Positions 62,369 to 64,000 of a stretch of 64,000 nucleotides of DNA are shown here, piece after piece. A program made the position numbers and the translations under genes. The notes beneath the pieces are model-generated. The model did no database searches, was not told the DNA's origin, and worked only from the letters and a program-made list of their open reading frames with translations. Source of the DNA: Nocardia tenerifensis NBRC 101015 (lineage in GTDB: Bacteria > Actinomycetota > Actinomycetes > Mycobacteriales > Mycobacteriaceae). Where the stretch lies: the NCBI RefSeq assembly GCF_000308715.1, contig NZ_BAGH01000036.1, positions 56,447 to 120,446 on the forward strand, given 5' to 3'. Each line of letters begins with the position of its first letter. Position 1 is the first letter of the stretch.

Positions 62369-64000
62369 ATGGCCCGCCCGCCCGTCGACCCGCGCCTGTG
62401 GCGGTACGCCCGCTCGGCCCGCCGCTACCTGGCGGTGAGCGTCGCACTGTCCGTGGTGATCACCGGATCGATCGTGGTCACGGCGATCATGCTGGGCCGG
62501 GTGCTGGCCGGGGTCGTCACCGATCCCGGCCGGCGCACGATCGGCGAGTGGGCGACGGAGCTGTCGGTGCTCGCGTGCGCCGTCGCCTGCCGGGTGCTGG
62601 CCACCTGGCTGCAGTCGCGGCTGGCGCACCGGGCCGGTGCGGGTGTGGTGGCGGAGCTGGAGACCGCGGTGCTCACCGCGGGCGCGCGCCTGTCGCCGCG
62701 CGAATTGGAGAGCCGCAGAACCGAACTCGCGGTCGTGGTCGGCACCGGATTGTCGGGGCTGCGCGGCTATCTCGTCGGTTATGTTCCGGCGCTGCTGCTT
62801 TCGGTTCTCGTCCCGCCGATCGTGTTGGCGGTCATCGCGATGCACGATCCGATCTCGGGTCTGATCGTGGTGATCACGCTGCCGCTCATCCCGGTCTTCA
62901 TGATCCTGATCGGCCTGCTGACCCAGGGGCGCGCCGAGGCTACGCTGGCGGCGACCACGCGGCTGTCGGATCAGTTGCTGGATCTGTTCGCGGGCATGCC
63001 GACGCTGCGCGCCCTCGGACGGGAGGGATCGGTCGGCGCGCAACGCCATACCGGGGCGAAGGCCGATTCGGCGGTCCGCTCCGGCACGATGGCCGACCGC
63101 GTGCGCGATCTCGGCGACGCGCTGCGGCAGCGGACCATGCGCGCGCTGCGCCTCGCGTTCCTGTCCTCGATGGTGCTGGAGATGCTCGCGACCCTGAGCG
63201 TGGCGCTGGTCGCGGTCTCCACCGGCCTGCGGCTGGTATTCGGCGAGATGAGCCTCTACGCGGGCCTGGTCGCCCTGGTGCTGGCGCCGGAGGTGTACCT
63301 GCCGCTGCGCATGGTGGGGGAGCGGTTCCATGCCGCACAGGACGGAATGGCCGCTGCGGACAAGGCTTTCGCGGTGCTCGAATCCGCGTCGGGAACAACG
63401 GATTCCGGTGGCCGGGCCGCGCCGCCGTCGCGCCGGGCCGGCGTCGTCGAGCTGCACGACCTCTCCGTCGCGGCGCGCAACGGCTTTGCCCCCGAAGGAC
63501 TGTCGGCGGTGCTGCGGCCCGGCGTCGTCACCGTGCTGGCCGGGCCCAACGGCAGCGGCAAGTCCACGGCGGTGCAGGCGATCCTCGGTTTGCTCGAGCC
63601 CGACCGTGGGGCGGTGACCGTCGACGGCGTCGACGTGCGCGACCTGGAACAGGAGGCGTGGTGGGCGCGGGTGGCGTGGCTGCCGCAGCGTCCGGTGCTG
63701 GTCCCGGGCACGTTGCGCGAGAACCTCGAGCTGTTCGGGGCGCGGGCCGAGTCGCCTGCCGGACACGGACCGGCCCGGGTCGTGGACGATCTCGAGGCCG
63801 CCTGCGCGGCAACGGGATTCGACGCGGTGCTGGAGGAGTTGCCCGACCGCTGGGACACCGTGGTCGGCCCCGGCGGCGTCGGCCTCTCGCTCGGTCAGCG
63901 CCAACGGCTCGCGCTGACCAGGATTCTCGCGGCCGACCGCCCCATCCTGCTGCTCGACGAGCCGACCGCCCACCTCGACGCCGACGGCGAGGCCGCGGTG
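62369..64000 (+). CDS. cydD: ABC transporter CydD, partial (cut by window end)
   Basis: ATG 62369 opens 4 nt after the cydB stop and the frame has 544 codons without a stop to the window end. It is a fused membrane-ATPase chain: six helices in about 20-330, Walker A GPNGSGKST (about 392-400), signature LSLGQRQRL (about 508-516) and Walker B ILLLDEPTAHLD. CydD with CydC exports cysteine and glutathione and is needed to assemble cytochrome bd. The remaining C-terminus, and probably cydC, lie beyond the window. In many actinobacteria CydD and CydC are fused; this cannot be told here. Confidence 0.93.
   Translation, partial: MARPPVDPRLWRYARSARRYLAVSVALSVVITGSIVVTAIMLGRVLAGVVTDPGRRTIGEWATELSVLACAVACRVLATWLQSRLAHRAGAGVVAELETAVLTAGARLSPRELESRRTELAVVVGTGLSGLRGYLVGYVPALLLSVLVPPIVLAVIAMHDPISGLIVVITLPLIPVFMILIGLLTQGRAEATLAATTRLSDQLLDLFAGMPTLRALGREGSVGAQRHTGAKADSAVRSGTMADRVRDLGDALRQRTMRALRLAFLSSMVLEMLATLSVALVAVSTGLRLVFGEMSLYAGLVALVLAPEVYLPLRMVGERFHAAQDGMAAADKAFAVLESASGTTDSGGRAAPPSRRAGVVELHDLSVAARNGFAPEGLSAVLRPGVVTVLAGPNGSGKSTAVQAILGLLEPDRGAVTVDGVDVRDLEQEAWWARVAWLPQRPVLVPGTLRENLELFGARAESPAGHGPARVVDDLEAACAATGFDAVLEELPDRWDTVVGPGGVGLSLGQRQRLALTRILAADRPILLLDEPTAHLDADGEAAV

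Noticed and set aside
59723..63973. Minus-strand open frame of 1416 codons opposite cydA-cydB-cydD
   Set aside because: It is a GC-bias shadow: low-complexity Arg/His/Gln-rich translation with no domain, lying opposite three well-supported genes in coding frame.

Overview
The window is high-GC actinobacterial DNA, very probably from Nocardia or a close mycolic-acid-containing relative. Supporting signs are an antigen-85-type mycolyltransferase, a hemophore-related secreted protein, frequent GTG starts, many TANNNT boxes 6-7 nt before a start codon (leaderless transcription), and a gene order that recalls the mycobacterial purD-purB-ptrB-purSQ-M18 peptidase-purL-SCP-purF-purM-DUF3073-ygfZ-pabC stretch. 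The genus is inferred from these features; no database was searched.

Layout. 1-800: two tandem copies of an undescribed two-cistron unit (33-residue peptide, then an 80-residue acidic protein). 0.8-9.5 kb: HIT protein, alpha/beta hydrolase, PH-like protein, purD, membrane-anchored M23 peptidase, aminotransferase, TetR regulator, purB, DUF3800-like protein. 9.5-16.4 kb: second HIT protein, NarL-type two-component system, old-yellow-enzyme reductase divergent from a MerR regulator around a textbook 19-bp-spacer promoter, and oligopeptidase B. 16.5-21.9 kb: VapBC-like toxin-antitoxin, DUF2334 protein, a roughly 500-bp array of degenerate 20-nt repeats, M20 peptidase, MBL-fold hydrolase, purS-purQ. 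22-31.4 kb is the accessory part: a substrate-binding protein without signal peptide divergent from a MarR regulator, mycolyltransferase, SAM methyltransferase, two unannotated 27- and 29-residue hydrophobic peptides, hemophore-like protein, ABC exporter pair and secreted trypsin-like protease. 31.4-43.7 kb: M18 aminopeptidase, GT87 mannosyltransferase, purL, two paralogous membrane alpha/beta hydrolases around a YiaAB protein, CPBP protease, beta-lactamase-fold hydrolase, PhyH dioxygenase. 43.7-59.4 kb: SCP-like protein, a 168-nt hairpin, ABC-2-type membrane protein, purF, a four-gene oligopeptide ABC operon, purM, DUF3073, asparaginase, MOSC, YgfZ, pabC. 59.7-64 kb: cydA-cydB-cydD (cut by the window end), preceded by a 24-codon coupled reading frame and overlapping CTACG/CGTAG dyads.

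Seven de novo purine genes (purD, B, S, Q, L, F, M) are dispersed among unrelated genes; together they cover the amidotransferase, GAR synthetase, FGAM synthetase, AIR synthetase and adenylosuccinate lyase steps. The most novel material is the pair of micropeptides at 26.35-26.67 kb, the duplicated peptide cassette at the left edge, the 20-nt repeat array and the coupled mini-ORF before cydA. No tRNA, rRNA, CRISPR array or insertion sequence was seen.
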